Below are positions 34,653 to 46,889 of a stretch of 64,000 nt of DNA, piece after piece. The translations under genes were made by a program, and so were the position numbers. Each line of letters begins with the position of its first letter. Within the stretch, counting starts at the first letter, position 1. The notes under the pieces are model-generated. The model saw nothing but the letters and a program-made list of their open reading frames with translations, did no database searches and was not told the DNA's origin. The stretch spans positions 48,860,873-48,924,872 of the forward strand of contig CM046856.1 of the NCBI GenBank assembly GCA_025617745.1. The letters run 5' to 3'. This stretch comes from Heliocidaris erythrogramma. Taxonomy: Eukaryota; Echinodermata; Echinoidea; Camarodonta; Echinometridae.

Positions 34653-35600
34653 TTAAAGATCACATTGCAAGAAAATCACAAATATGGCAATTAATGTATC
34701 ACTAGAAACTGGGAAGCTTACAGATGGCAATCGTATAAGTTTTATGTCAACTGCGTATCTGATGATTATAAAAACAACATAAATAAAAGCTCTTCTAAGC
34801 ATCTGGAATATCCGAGGATTCGCCAGAAATATAGCGATGTTTTGATGTCGTCACACAAGGGATCGATCCTGCTTAAGCAGACGACGTCCTATAATGAATG
34901 AACATAATTGCAATGCAATTATTTATCAAATTATAAAGAGTTTGGTATATTTAACATGACCTTATTTCACACCATTCTAAAAGGGAAAGTGAACTGATTC
35001 TGATAACTAAAACCGTTTGATAGTAAATACACAGGAGAAGGGTCAATGATCAATGAAATAAACCCCACTTTCAAATTGAAAAGCCCTCCGAATAATATCA
35101 CAGATTGTATTCGTTCCCTCTTGAAACGCCGAACATGCCCCGGTGCAAGCAGCTGAAAATACAATGGCATCTTATTTTGTTTACAAGTGACTGATTCTTT
35201 TATTTTTTTAGCGCTGCATTTTTCATCAACATTACCATACACGAAGTTAAGAGTGAGGCAACAGACTAACATTAAGACTGACGCTAGTCAAGTAAGAGAA
35301 ATAAGTGAAGAGGAGATGACAAAACAGGCACTGAAAAATGTGTAAGATGTTATGGGACATCGTCTGCTTAGATAGGACTGGTCCTTCGTGTGTCGTCACA
35401 CATCTCAGCAGCGTTCAAGGAGCTCTTCAGCTGCTATATCGGGGTTGTATTTTACCGTTTTATAATTGATAATAATCATTAATTCAAATGTTTCCAAGCG
35501 TTGAATTTGGATAACCTTGTATAATTTATGCCATCTATGCAATAATAAGTATTAAGCCAATATTTATTTTGATGGAATTTTCTTGCAATGTGATCTTTAA
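34653..35600. mobile_element. Long inverted-repeat element, about 950 bp
   Basis: The left end TTAAAGATCACATTGCAAGA is mirrored by the right end TCTTGCAATGTGATCTTTAA. Subterminal blocks also pair: GTCGTCACACAAGGGATCGA and TTAAGCAGACGACGTCC on the left match the complements of CCTTCGTGTGTCGTCACACA and GGACATCGTCTGCTTA near 35350-35402. The middle has only a 101-codon antisense frame with no known domain. Confidence 0.7.
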
Positions 35601-36004
35601 GATAAAGAAATTAAGAATTATTTGTTAACTTCACTTCATGACTACATTTACATCTAGAACCGTCTGTTCAATATGTCTCTTTGTGGAAAGAAGGACCGAA
35701 GGCTGTTTTAAAATGCTTCCGTCCGCCCCCCATCCTTCCAACCAAACCAAGCTTTGGTTCATATGTAAGAAAGGTTAGAGCATTTACTAGAAGCTGGGGT
35801 GGGTGCATGTAAGATTTCAATGTTAATGTTACATAAGAATCCTATGATAGTTACATGTATATCTAGTTTTACAGCACCTCTAATAATACTTACCACGATG
35901 ATATCTAAATACATGTAACTATGATTTTTGCTATTATAAAGAGTGCTTACTATATTTATATTGACCATGCTCTTGCAGCCATGTTTACACCTTCCACAGC
36001 AATA

Positions 36005-36100
36005 ACACCTGGATATGCCCAATTCATACTTAGAACATATCTATAAGCAATGACACCTGGATATGCCCAATTCATACTTAGAACATATCTATAAGCACTT
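36005..36100. repeat. Perfect tandem duplication of 48 bp
   Basis: Two adjacent copies of a 48-bp unit starting ACACCTGGATATGCCCAATT, with no mismatch seen, which implies a recent event. Confidence 0.9.
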
Positions 36101-37053
36101 TCATCTAATCGCAATAATCAACAGCCATATCGGTTATAACAATTTAAATCAATCCTTGATATGTTTGCTGCAGTTATAATCAAAATATGGCATGGCTGCT
36201 TCAAATTGTGCTTATTGCAGTTAGAAACTATGGTCATCTCTGCCACATCTTCGATGAGATTACGGCCGATATAGCTTACTTGTCATGGTCCAGTGTCATG
36301 GCCCAATATCACTTAATGAAACTCATTACTATTATGCCATCATTTATATGATCACTAATACATCATGGTTACAAAAATATCGAAGGTACTTATCACAGTT
36401 GTGAACAATGCCTGACGTGATCGGGTCTGTATGTGATTATTGCAGTTGTAAACTATATATACTCATTTTGGTCGCATATGGATGTATTAATACTATTTTG
36501 TTAATAATACTGTCAAAGTCACTATCGCAGAGATTTTCAGGAAACAGACGTGGAGACATCGCTTTATTTGCATGAGCTGTACCTAATTTATTTTAATTGA
36601 TTTTATACCATGTGGCTTCATACATTCCGAAAGCTGATGTACCTGTATAGCTTGTTGCGACCGCTTTTTTATTTTTGCTGTTCTTTGAATATCTTTGCGA
36701 TCGAGTTTACCCAGAAAGCTAACAGCACCCAAGAGCTTCTATTGAATAGCTCAACCCGAGAAAAGAAAGGGGCAAAGCCTTAATGTCACACTTCCATACA
36801 ATATCTTCATGTTCTTAATTCTTGTTAATGTTCCCTTCATCCTATCTTCTAAGTCCATGCTTTCTTTTATTTCTCTTTCTATCTTTATGCTCCCTATTTC
36901 ATCATGTATCCATATTGCACCACATGCACACAATTCTCAGCCTATTCTTCTCTCATTCAACCATTCTGGGTCATTAACTGCCTCGCTCATTTGTATCCTT
37001 ACTATGAATACCAAAAACATTCATGAAGCAACAGGATTCTTTACCATGTCAAA

Positions 37054-38493
37054 ATGGCGTTAGCCACGGAACTTCCCTTTAGCACTATAGATGATGATAA
37101 ATTTTTCTTCCAAGTCCATACCGACAGGCGAAGCACAGGACACATAAATCATCAGGAATACGACACTTGCATTACTAGTGAATTAAATACGAACTCGGAG
37201 GAGTTGATTCTTAACTTTGATGAAGGGCAACATCACACATCTTCCAAATACTTTACTGTGAACCCATTCAAATCCAGTTTATTAAACGACATAACTGATT
37301 AAATTTTCCTTTTACATTTAAACATTAGGAGTTTGATCGACTTCATCTACTTATTGAAAGTTTTAATCTAGAAAATAGCCCAGTAATTGGACTCACTGAA
37401 ACCTGGTTACACCAGTCTAATGCAACTCTCTTCTGAATATTGATAATTATGGTTTACTTACCAATAATAGACAAGTAAAAACGGGAAGCGGCGTAGGAAT
37501 GCATGTACCGAACAGACTCGAGTACTCTTTTCTAAATAATTTGACATACGTACGTGACCAATATTTTTATAGAGATAGAAATGAAGGAGAGTAGAAATGT
37601 AATAATAGGTGTCATATACTGCCCTCCCCATTCTCCGCATTTGACAGATATCCAAAATATATTACAAAGTCCAATCATTCAATGTAAACACTGTTTTTTA
37701 ATGGGTGACTTCAATATCGACTTGCTGCATTCCAATGCACAAGGTTTTTCTCATGATTTTCTAGAATTAATTCTATCTGCTTCTTTTTTACCTACGATCA
37801 CCAAACCAACCGTGAAAAATATGCTCCATATAAAAATGTTCTTACTAATGTACTGCGACATATGAAAAAACACTATTATAGAACGCAATTTGAACTTAAC
37901 AAAAATAAAATTAGAAATACATGGAAAATTAATAGAAGACACACAAAAAAATTTAAAAATTAAATCGCACACTAACACTATAGTCGAAGACCCTCAAGCT
38001 ATGGCCGAAACTTTCAACTCATACTTCTCCCAAATTGGACAAAACCTAGCAGAAAACATCCCGACAACTGAAAGAAAATTCCACAACTTTTTGAATAACC
38101 AAAACCCACCTTTGTTGTTTTTTGTCCCAACAAACCGCGAGGGAAGAACCGTGAGGGAAGAAAAGTTCAGGGCATGACAATTGATAATTACCTTCTCAAG
38201 TCAATTATCTTATCGATTGCAAATCCTTTGGTTTATATTTTAAACCTATCATTAACTATGGGTATAGTACCGAATAGCGTCAAAATAGCTAAAGTCATCC
38301 CAATATTCAAGAAAGGTGATGCCTTAGAAACCAATAATTATAGGCCGATCATTATATTACCATCCCTCTCCAAAGTTCTAGAAAGAATTGTCTTTACCAG
38401 AGTTACAGCATTTCTCAACAAATCACAACATACAGGAATTTCAGGATATTTGACTCCAGTATTAAGTATTACATTTCTAGATGCATGCTATTG
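37054..38493 (+). mobile_element. Degenerate CR1/Jockey-like LINE (ORF2 remnants)
   Basis: Consecutive frames on the + strand contain, in order, a segment with L-P-F-S-T-I-D-D-D-K-F-F (37054-37302), an endonuclease fragment (37554-37865), a linker (37890-38177) and the first part of a reverse transcriptase (38174-38494). The frames shift and carry stop codons, and the catalytic Y-x-D-D region of the transcriptase is missing because the element stops near 38490. Order and motifs fit the CR1/Jockey group of non-LTR retrotransposons; the exact clade is not determined. Confidence 0.75.
37554..37865 (+). pseudogene. LINE endonuclease fragment
   Basis: Residues G-V-I-Y-C-P-P-H-S followed 40 residues later by F-L-M-G-D-F-N-I-D-L-L are the central motifs of the exonuclease-endonuclease-phosphatase fold that nicks target DNA in non-LTR retrotransposition. 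G-D-F-N supplies catalytic residues of the fold. The upstream part, with the N-I-R-S and glutamate motifs, is present in other frames near 37320-37420, so frameshifts have broken it. The frame ends in a stop after P-T-I-T-K-P-T-V. Confidence 0.75.
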
Positions 38494-38494
38494 A
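38174..38494 (+). pseudogene. LINE reverse transcriptase N-terminal fragment
   Basis: Contains N-P-L-V-Y-I-L-N-L-S, G-I-V-P-N-S-V-K-I-A-K-V-I-P-I-F-K-K-G-D, N-N-Y-R-P-I and L-S-K-V-L-E-R-I-V, the conserved fingers motifs of RVT_1 in CR1/Jockey-type LINEs. The frame breaks before the palm motifs. An overlapping frame on its 5' side (37890-38177) probably encodes the linker between endonuclease and transcriptase. It is dead as a protein. Confidence 0.8.
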
Positions 38495-38639
38495 GTTGAA
38501 CAATATGGAGTATATTTGCAAAGTGATATGTTTTATCTTTTGAGGGGATTAGTGAGATATAGCAGAACTGATTTTGTTCTTCTTGTTTACCATGAGTCAA
38601 CAGGTATTCAGGGTGTTTACAATGTCAGAAACTTTAACA

Positions 38640-39470
38640 GATTACAATTTAGGATGGTTTATTATTAAAGAAAATTAAATCTTTTCAGTACACCATGGAC
38701 CTCATTTTTGTTTGAGCAGAAGAAAATACACTTAATTCACCAGATACTGCTTAATCAAGCAAAGCATACTCAAGTTTACCGGATGGTACATGTATGTTAT
38801 TAAATAAATTGTTTCAAATAAAATGAAACCTTTTCATTATGAGATCATATGGATTTGTGGAGAAGAAGATTTATTTCATCCATCAGGACTAATTGTAGAT
38901 ATTGTCTAGTTAACCATTTAAAGTATACTGGATGGTATGTTATTAAATGAAGGGTTTCAAAGAAAAGAAATCTGTTCAAAATAGCAAGGAGATCATATAG
39001 GTTTGTGGAGAAGAAAATTCATCTAATCCATCATGATTAACTTGAGATACTGTCTAAATAATCGAAGCAAAATCGAGCGTACAGGATGGTATTGTAATAC
39101 ATGTAAATAACATTTTCACAGAAAATGAAGTCCATCAGGATTACTTGAGTCACTTCCTACTTAAGCATATCAAAATCAAGTTTACAGAATTGTATGCTAT
39201 CAAAACAGTTTCAAAGACATTGAAGTCACCAAAGTGATCTTCTGTGTTTACGCAGAAGAAAAGGATCTTGATCCACCATGATTAACTTGAGATACTGTCT
39301 AATTCACCCTATAGCAAAGTCAAGTTTACATGTTGGTATATTATTGAATACCAATTTCAAATAAAAAAGAAATCTGTCAATATGCCAAGGAGATCACACA
39401 TGTATGAGCTTGCGCAGAAGAAATTGCCCTTAATCGATTAAAATGAACTTGAAATAAGGCCTGATTGTGA
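38640..39470. repeat. Degenerate tandem repeat, unit about 150 bp, about five to six units
   Basis: Recurring phrases include GAGATCATATGGATTTGTGG, AGAAGAAAATTCATCTAATC, ATGATTAACTTGAGATACTG and GGATGGTATGTTATTAAAT. AGAAGAA landmarks fall near 38718, 38861, 39010, 39254 and 39415. One unit near 39120 has an internal deletion. No coding frame. It begins just after the truncated LINE. Confidence 0.8.
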
Positions 39471-39479
39471 ACTCAAAAT

Positions 39480-42400
39480 TATTTTAAAGATAAAAAGCAG
39501 ATTTTAAAATCTGATTTTATTTACGCTGTTGTAAATTGAGTGGAATATTACGGGTCAAGAGACAAGTAAAGCGGTAAATTTGAAGCATATGCGCTTCACA
39601 CAAGAGCAGCACCAAGAGGTGTTTGATGAGTCGTGAGTAAGGAATATGGACGGTCATCAAGAGACGTAGATAATTGAGTCCTTGAGTAAGTCAGTTGTAC
39701 TTTATTGTGGTTGCTGTTCCTGGAAGTGTGGAGGCTGTTCAGGTTCCTGTGTTGTAGCAACACTTCATCTCCCAGGATGGAGGAGAGGAAGCAATAATTC
39801 CTTCAGTTTCAGACTCAGGAGAGTATCTATTCCTTGCCAAGAGAAATTCTCCTGTCAATCATGCTATCTTTTACCGTTTCTTTAACAGGTTGAATGTTAA
39901 TTTGCAATATTTGGAAGGGTTATAGAAATTGATGCAATTTCTTTTTTGCGATTTGTCGTTTTTGTCGTGATCGCAAGACTCCAGAGAAAGTCCACAGGAG
40001 TGGACGAAAGCTTGGTAGAAGCTCAAACTACAATTGTATGATTTGTTGTTTGTTTGCTAGAGACGCAGACTGTTACAAAAATAAAACACAGAATACTTCA
40101 TTTGAAAGGGAAAATTACTGGTATGACGATTTGGGATGGCATGGCTTTATTTGAGTATATTATTTTATGGAAATTCAACAATTTTGAAAATGTTGGAAGT
40201 GGAATAAATCACATGGAGAAGGGCAAGTACTGTAATATGTGATCATTTGTGATACCCTTCAGTAACTTACATAGAATCATTCATATGATTATGGCAAATA
40301 ATTTCCATTGACCATACCATTCCAGATTGCTTGAAATTATCATTCTATGTGACAGAGTACAAGAATTCTTGTGGTTTTTGCACTAAAATGGCTTTCATTA
40401 TCATTTCCCTAATGTATAGAAGTTCTTCAGACATGAAGGAATATTCAGGGATCAGTTCATTTTTCAGGTGATTAATTTTAATAATAATATGGTCGTTATT
40501 CAGATCGTTGCTCAGACTACAGCATTTTTAGTCAGGACTTTTATTTTAAGCACTCTAAACGACAAGTGTCCTCAATTTTCTAAATGTTTCGATGTTCAAC
40601 AGACATGGTACATGGTTTTCAGATGAGTCATTTCAAAAGCACCTGTGCTTATGTTTTAATGACCACTCTGAAATCATAATTTTTGTGAGTTTGAACTTGT
40701 AGCTTTTTTGAATATCTTAGTTTCACATCAATGAAATACAATATTTATTCATCTGATTCTTGCCCACTTCACATTAACCTTGATGTTAGGGTCGATCGAT
40801 GTCTCCGCTCATTGCTGATATCGGCATTGTCATCAACCATGTGGAGTGGGGTGTGATAGCTACAGGACTAACAGGAGACAACGTAGATTAGAGCTTTGAA
40901 ATCTAATGAAAGAAATGTTCCATTCATTGAGTTTGATTACCAGCGAGTTCAAAGTACTAAGAGGTACTATTGTCATGAAGTTTTTGCTTTATTTTTTTTA
41001 TTCTCAAGTAACAATGTGGAGAGTAATTATATTTTCAGGTGATCATAATCTTTCTCAGTCATATACTTGTAGTTGCACTTAGGCAAGATGATCACAGCAT
41101 TGAGACAGAAATGCATAGACACAAAAAAAAATTGTATCTCTGAGTGTTTAATTTGTAATGATCTCTAATGGGGGTAATATTCATATTGTATTGTAATGAT
41201 GACTATTATGTCATGTAGATTTTAACCTCTTTTGTGCTGTGGGATGCAATTCCCGCCCAAATGAGTGTTAAACAATTTGTTGGGACTTGGGTCTTAAAAT
41301 GGTAATTTTTTTCTTTCTTAACAAAAACAAGTACCCTCATCATAAAGTTTATTACCTCTGAATGTATATATCCTGTGCCCCATTTCAGAATGAAACAGGC
41401 GTTATATGTCAGCATTTAACACTACCAATAGTTAAATTAGGATAATGACTCTCAAACTTGGTGGCATATATATGCACATTTTCGTACTTGTAGGATACTC
41501 TTTAATTTGTACCTGATTTGTGTTACAGGTGGAATTGTACCAGTAGTTCTGTTCCTAATGGTTCTATTCTCCTTTTAACATCACATCTCAATGATGAAGA
41601 AACACATGCTTGTATTTCATCCCCTCTGAAAGACCCAGAATAACTCATGAAGTGCTTCATACACACATTAGTACATTGAGTTCAAGAATGTTGACAAAAC
41701 GGTTTACAGGTCTAGAATAAACAGACCGAGTTTGTTTTTCGGCTTTGCTCTTCAGTTCAGTACTTGTAGGCAGCTTTGTAAAACCCATTCCAGTCTTTGT
41801 CCTGCGGATATTTAAGTGCTTGAGGACTTGTAGGATTGGTACAATGTTGCACATTAAACATTATCCTCTTGGGAAATTTCAAAATTTCGAGAAAACTCTT
41901 TGAACAGGTCTAATGCTATTTGCTGCTGAGACATGTATTGATATGAAACAAGGATAACTTTCATGTGCCTATTTTATTTTGGTATTTTGTCATCTGAATT
42001 TTTTGCTTATTCATCACTGTTTATTGCTAGGGTATCAATTACTTTGGGGTCCAGCTGTTTAGTATTTAGTATTTTGTTTATTATTTTTTCTTATTTAAAA
42101 CAAAATTTCTTAGTTATTTTAGTGCTTATAGTTAGTACAAATGTTGGTAATGTGTGAAGCTTTTTCCTCATCCTACCTCGTCCTACTGCATGCGATCTTA
42201 GAATTAATTTGCATTTTGATTGTAAACTTTCCAGAAAATCACTGATTTGAAGTAGGAATGATTCTGATAGCCTAGTGCACCGCTGATTGAAATGTGTGAG
42301 CTTTATATAATCCGAACATGATTTCTGGAGGCCATTCATGTAGGCCTAGATATTGAATTGCTCTAGAGTTCTTTGTCTGATAGTATTGTATACATTTTTT

Positions 42401-43300
42401 TATTACAATGGATACATTTTTTTTGGAAAATTGGATCTGTGATTATTTTGGGCAGATTTCAGTAATGTTGTTAAACCCTTCTACTCACTTGTAGGTTGAA
42501 ATATACAGTATGTTGGAAAGAATGTCTAATGTGAATTAAATTTGCTTTTAGCCATTGGCAATAAGTGATTTCAGGGTCTTTGGCCTTTAGTTTTTAATCC
42601 TACATAGCATGCATGTACATGCATATTGTAGGAATGTTTCTTATCATTAAATATCTGAAGAAAGTATCTTTAAAAATTCCATCGCTGGAGGGACATAAAT
42701 TTTGACTCACAACTCAAAAATGTTTACGTTGAGTTTTTGGCTAACATTCCAGCCTTCAAAATGGAAATTTATGGTACATACTAAAGAAATATGAGTTAAG
42801 AAGCTATTTGAGATGGGGAGGCAAAATATTCCATCCCAAAAAGGATCAAACTACCCCCTGTAGGCAAATGTTATTTGAATCACCTTTCTTAGACATATTG
42901 GGGTATTTAGTCTGTTCTAGTGAAATATAATGAAAATATTTCAATATGATGTAAAGCCCTAGGAAGATGAATTGTAATATTATAGTTACTTGTATTTTAA
43001 AGATATTAAATTGAGTGCTGCTATATATAACAGAAACTTTTAGTGTATTGTAAATTGTCATGCATCATTAAAGAAACCAAATATTACGAATGTACAGTCT
43101 ATGTCCAAACTGGAATGCTATAGGATAAATGGGAGGATTGCAGTTTGAATTTCATAGTTAAGTTGAAAAGTTCAGTGTTCTCTATCTAGGGTAGTATATC
43201 ATTTAAAAATAGTTTTTATTGCCCTGAAGTTCAACATTTCAATGTACATGTACTTGAAATTGGAACCAATTCAGAACAGTACAATTAAAGTAGTAAAAGT
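39480..43300. other. Probable intron, no gene seen
   Basis: AT-rich, largely unique. The 39680-39890 stretch has a Cys-rich 67-codon frame with no family resemblance. A short hairpin GTCCACAGGAGTGGAC followed by GAAA is at 39990-40009. Confidence 0.4.
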
Positions 43301-43308
43301 TTTAACAG

Positions 43309-44013
43309 CCCTGCCCGAAATAAAAAAGCCTAAAAATATGGGGAAAGTAGCGGAAAAATAGATAGGGAAAATATATTTTTTGACTATTTTTTCAATGGAA
43401 AAATAGAGTAAAAATAGCTTGTAAAATAGTGTGAAAATATAGTCTTTATATATATATATTTTTTTTAATGTATTATTGGAACCGAAATCTCTAGTTAAAA
43501 AATATATTTTTTTACTATTTTTTCATTTCTACTGAAAAAATAGAAAAAATATATATAGCATAAAGCATATAGCATGAAGTACAAAAGATAGCTTAAAGAT
43601 AGTACTGTAATTTGCAATATTAGAAGTACAAAAAATAGCATGAAAATAGTAAGTAATTTGCAGTCTAAATCTATAGTAGACTATGTTTTAAAAATAGTTT
43701 TAAAATAGCCTATCATGTGTGCAGAAGAAAAAAAAATAGGTTAAACATAGTTAAAAGTTGTCGAAGGTTAAAAAATAGTCCCAAAATAGTTCCGTAAAAA
43801 TAATATTTTGAAAAAATAGCTTTAAAATAGTTATTAATAAGAAGCTGGCCGGGAAATAGTGAAAAAATAGTCTTATTTATTTTCTAGTTTTCAAAAAATA
43901 GTATGGACAGTATGGAAAATATGAAAAAAATAGAGTTATTTTTTAAAAAATAGGCGAAAAATAAGGAAAAAGGGGGGAAAAATATATTTCTGTTAGCCGG
44001 AAAACGGGCAGGG
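43309..44013. mobile_element. Inverted-repeat-bounded array of AAAAATAG words
   Basis: The 9-bp ends CCCTGCCCG and CGGGCAGGG enclose 705 bp made largely of degenerate AAAAATAG and GACTATTTTTTCA words on both strands. The interior is over 80 percent A+T, apart from a GGCCGGG patch near 43850 and CCGG near the right end. No coding capacity. Confidence 0.55.
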
Positions 44014-44559
44014 AGTGCCTGTTTTTGGTAAGAGCGAGGGTAGTCCAAAAGTGTAAACAAGTATTGAGATTGAAATGATCAAGACTGGAAAATACACAAT
44101 CGCAAGAAAGAGCAGGAAGCTGTACCCAATTGCAAATCTGGGTAAGAGATTTGATAGTATTTTAGTTTTACTGTGAGAAGCTCAACTTGTGGACTGAAAG
44201 ATTATATAGAAACATGGAAGGTGTGTTTTTTCAGGAATATGGCTTGTTTTTGTCTGGGTTTTTGTACTTTTGTCAGTACAAACAACATGATATACATGTA
44301 TAGAGGTGTTATCAGCATTAAATTCAGCAATTGCTACACTACAACAAACAAGGAAAAAAGACGGAAGGGAAGGGAGAGTGACAGAGGTGAAATTTGAAAT
44401 TCAAATTTGTTTTCCATACGCACAGAAAAGGTATACAAAAGTACATGTGATAGTAGACATAGTTATTGGACAGAATTTAAGTATTTAATATATTCATGCT
44501 ACATGAATGAATATGGATATGGTGAAATGCTTGTAACCATTATAAAATACCACTACTAC

Positions 44560-44805
44560 CATCACATCACTACTGCTATTTTTAGTACAACCACTACCAC
44601 CACCACCACCACCACCTCCACCTCCGTCCGCCGTCTCCACCACCATAACCTCAATCATGACCATAACTGCAATGGCTTCCATCATCATCATCACCTCTGC
44701 CACCACCAATGCCACAACCACAACTGCGACCACAATTACTTCCCTCATCACCTCTACCACATCCACCAAACTACCACCACCTGTACCTCCAGCTTCTCCA
44801 CCCTA
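44560..44805. repeat. ACC/ATC trinucleotide array
   Basis: Runs of ACC, CTCC and CATCAT. The Thr/His frames and the antisense Val/Gly frame are microsatellite translations. Confidence 0.9.
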
Positions 44806-45436
44806 CTACCAACTTCTTTTGCTCTACCAATACCACCGGTATACTTTCACTTCTGTCTATTGCTGGACAATGACTTTCTCAGCCTATGTGTACTAATGTG
44901 AATTTTAAATTAGATTTGCTGTTTACAATTAGTTATTTTAAAGTAATTTACCAACTTAATAGCCTTACATTTCCCTGGCCTTAGAAGTAACCTGCCTGAC
45001 TCTAATTGTAATACATCTCTCAGGTAATAAAGGTGGACACTTCAAAACAAGATTGTCCAATTTCCAAAGATGTTGTCGGCAGGTCTGGTCATGGTTAGCA
45101 TTTCCCTGACCACCTCTTCATAAATTACATTGTCAGGCTCTCAAATTCAGCAAATTGATTCAGTATTGGAATTTGATAGGGTTCTAGTCCTTTCAGTTAT
45201 TCAATTCCATAAGAACTTCGCATTTTCTGAATGAACAAACCAAAAAGCGGACTGTCACAAGGTTTTTTGGGGAATGTCGTAGAAATCATCTTAGGTTGAT
45301 TGATAAATTGGGTCTTGTTAGCTCCCTCCAGGTAATCGTATAAGCAGTGACCATGCCTTCTGTTCTCTGATCATGACCTTAACAGGTTATTTTGAGGACA
45401 ATCAAAGTGAAAGGAATCTTGAAATATTACAGCTAA

Positions 45437-45844
45437 GACCCCTGTTACACTGAAATACCTAGTTTCCGAAAAGCTGACCCAAATTTTTGAATCCTTGTTA
45501 CACCAATATCATAAGGAGTCTTGGGGCATTTACACCGACTTACGCAATGCTACCCGAGACAGGTTTCGAGTGACACTTTCTGTTTGTGGACGCTGTGGGC
45601 GTGGGCGGACTGTATTTAGCGCACAAACCAGTCACGCGGTAGGGCAGCGTTTGCACCGGATCCTAAGGAATCTCAGGGCGCCCCCAAATCGGTGTCGGAC
45701 CAATAGGTACATGTAGTCCGAGACTGGTTTGCTCAGAAGTGGTCTCGGGTAGGTTTCGTGTGTTTACACCGGATTTGAATCCTACCCGAGACCAGTCTTG
45801 GGGCGCCCCGAGACTCCTTAGGATTCCGGTGTAACAGGGGTCTC
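45437..45844. mobile_element. GC-richer TIR element with GACCCCTGTTACAC ends
   Basis: The left end GACCCCTGTTACACTG is mirrored by CCGGTGTAACAGGGGTC on the right. Subterminal blocks also pair: AAGGAGTCTTGGGGC against GCCCCGAGACTCCTTAGGAT, and TACCCGAGAC in opposed orientation. The interior contains CGGGTAGG and CAGTCTTGGGGCGCC words. No transposase frame. Confidence 0.75.
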
Positions 45845-46067
45845 TTAGATGCATGGTTGTACTGGCACAATCAATGTTGCCTAGGTGAGGGGGTGGGGAT
45901 TGTATGCCTATGCTTTCATGTGAATAGAAACTTGATAATGTTCAAAATGAAAGAAAATATTGCACTTATTTCAAATCAAAATTTGACTAGGGAGGGTTCA
46001 GTTTAATTAATTCCCAAGTTTGGTTCTGTATCATTTTGTTTCATGCTCCCGGCACCACTGTCTATTA

Positions 46068-46381
46068 GGCTTTTTACTCTTGATTTTTTTTTAAACCCTG
46101 TATTATCCTTAACCCTGGACTATTTTTTTTTGCTGTTCTCATTTGCAGTTTTAGTCCCGTACTATCTCCCTGTAGCCAGAGCCCTACCTTTGATGGGGCT
46201 AACCCTGCTTTTTTCCAGGGCTGAAATAATCCCCTACTATTGTGGAGTTAGCCCACTTTGGTAAAGTGCAATGTCAAACAAAAGTGGGCTAAGCTTAGTT
46301 CCATACTATTGGTGGGGCTAAATTCTTGTTTAGCCCCACCAATAGAACAGAACGCAGCAAATTTTGCAGGTGTAAAAAGCC
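46068..46381 (+). mobile_element. TA-flanked MITE with GGCTTTTT ends, copy 2
   Basis: Same order and orientation as 30041-30337 (TTGCAGTTTTAGTCCCGTAC, GTGGAGTTAGCCCACTTTGG shared), TA on both flanks, 314 bp. Confidence 0.85.
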
Positions 46382-46494
46382 TATATGATGCTCCTGTTAT
46401 CCATTTCTACCACTGTTTCCATGTCACTGCACCAAGAGCTAACATCCTTCCTTAAACAATCTTCATCCTGTACTTCTGTCTTTGTATACCCACC

Positions 46495-46720
46495 ATGTTA
46501 AAACTTCCTTTCTGTCTATCACTCTATCATTCTTTCTTTCTCCCTCTCTGCCTGTCTTTGTCTGTCTCTCAGTCTCAGTCTCATTCTCAGTTTCAATCTC
46601 AATCTCTGCCTGTCTGTCTGTCTCTCTCTCTCCCTCAGTTTAGATTTCTCTCTTTCTGTCTTTCTCTGTTTCTCTCATCTTCATTCTCATTCAATCTCTC
46701 TCTGTCTCCTCTTTATTACA
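46495..46720. repeat. TCTG/TCTC simple repeat
   Basis: CTGTCTGTCTCTC and CAGTCTCA runs. The Ser/Leu frame is an artefact. Confidence 0.85.
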
Positions 46721-46889
46721 ATCTCACCTGTAGCATTCACTTCAAAGGATCCCCACCTCTGTCCTTTATTAACCTCTTTGATCGATTCTCCTGCACATCG
46801 CTAGATAATCATTTAATGCAGCTTTACTTCAGTTACATAAATTTGACCTGCAAGAGATCAGGTGGATTGGGTAGATCCTGGTTATGATG

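Noticed and set aside
38640-39470. CRISPR-like array
   Set aside because: Unit length about 150 bp, diverged units, no short identical repeats with unique spacers, and an animal genome context.
41529-41577. Possible terminal exon encoding a hydrophobic GPI-type tail after a ttacag acceptor
   Set aside because: Only about 15 codons in one of two open frames, with no upstream partner exon; too easily due to chance.
44407-44901. 164-codon frame and overlapping frames
   Set aside because: Dominated by the ACC/ATC array; the flanking residues show no domain.
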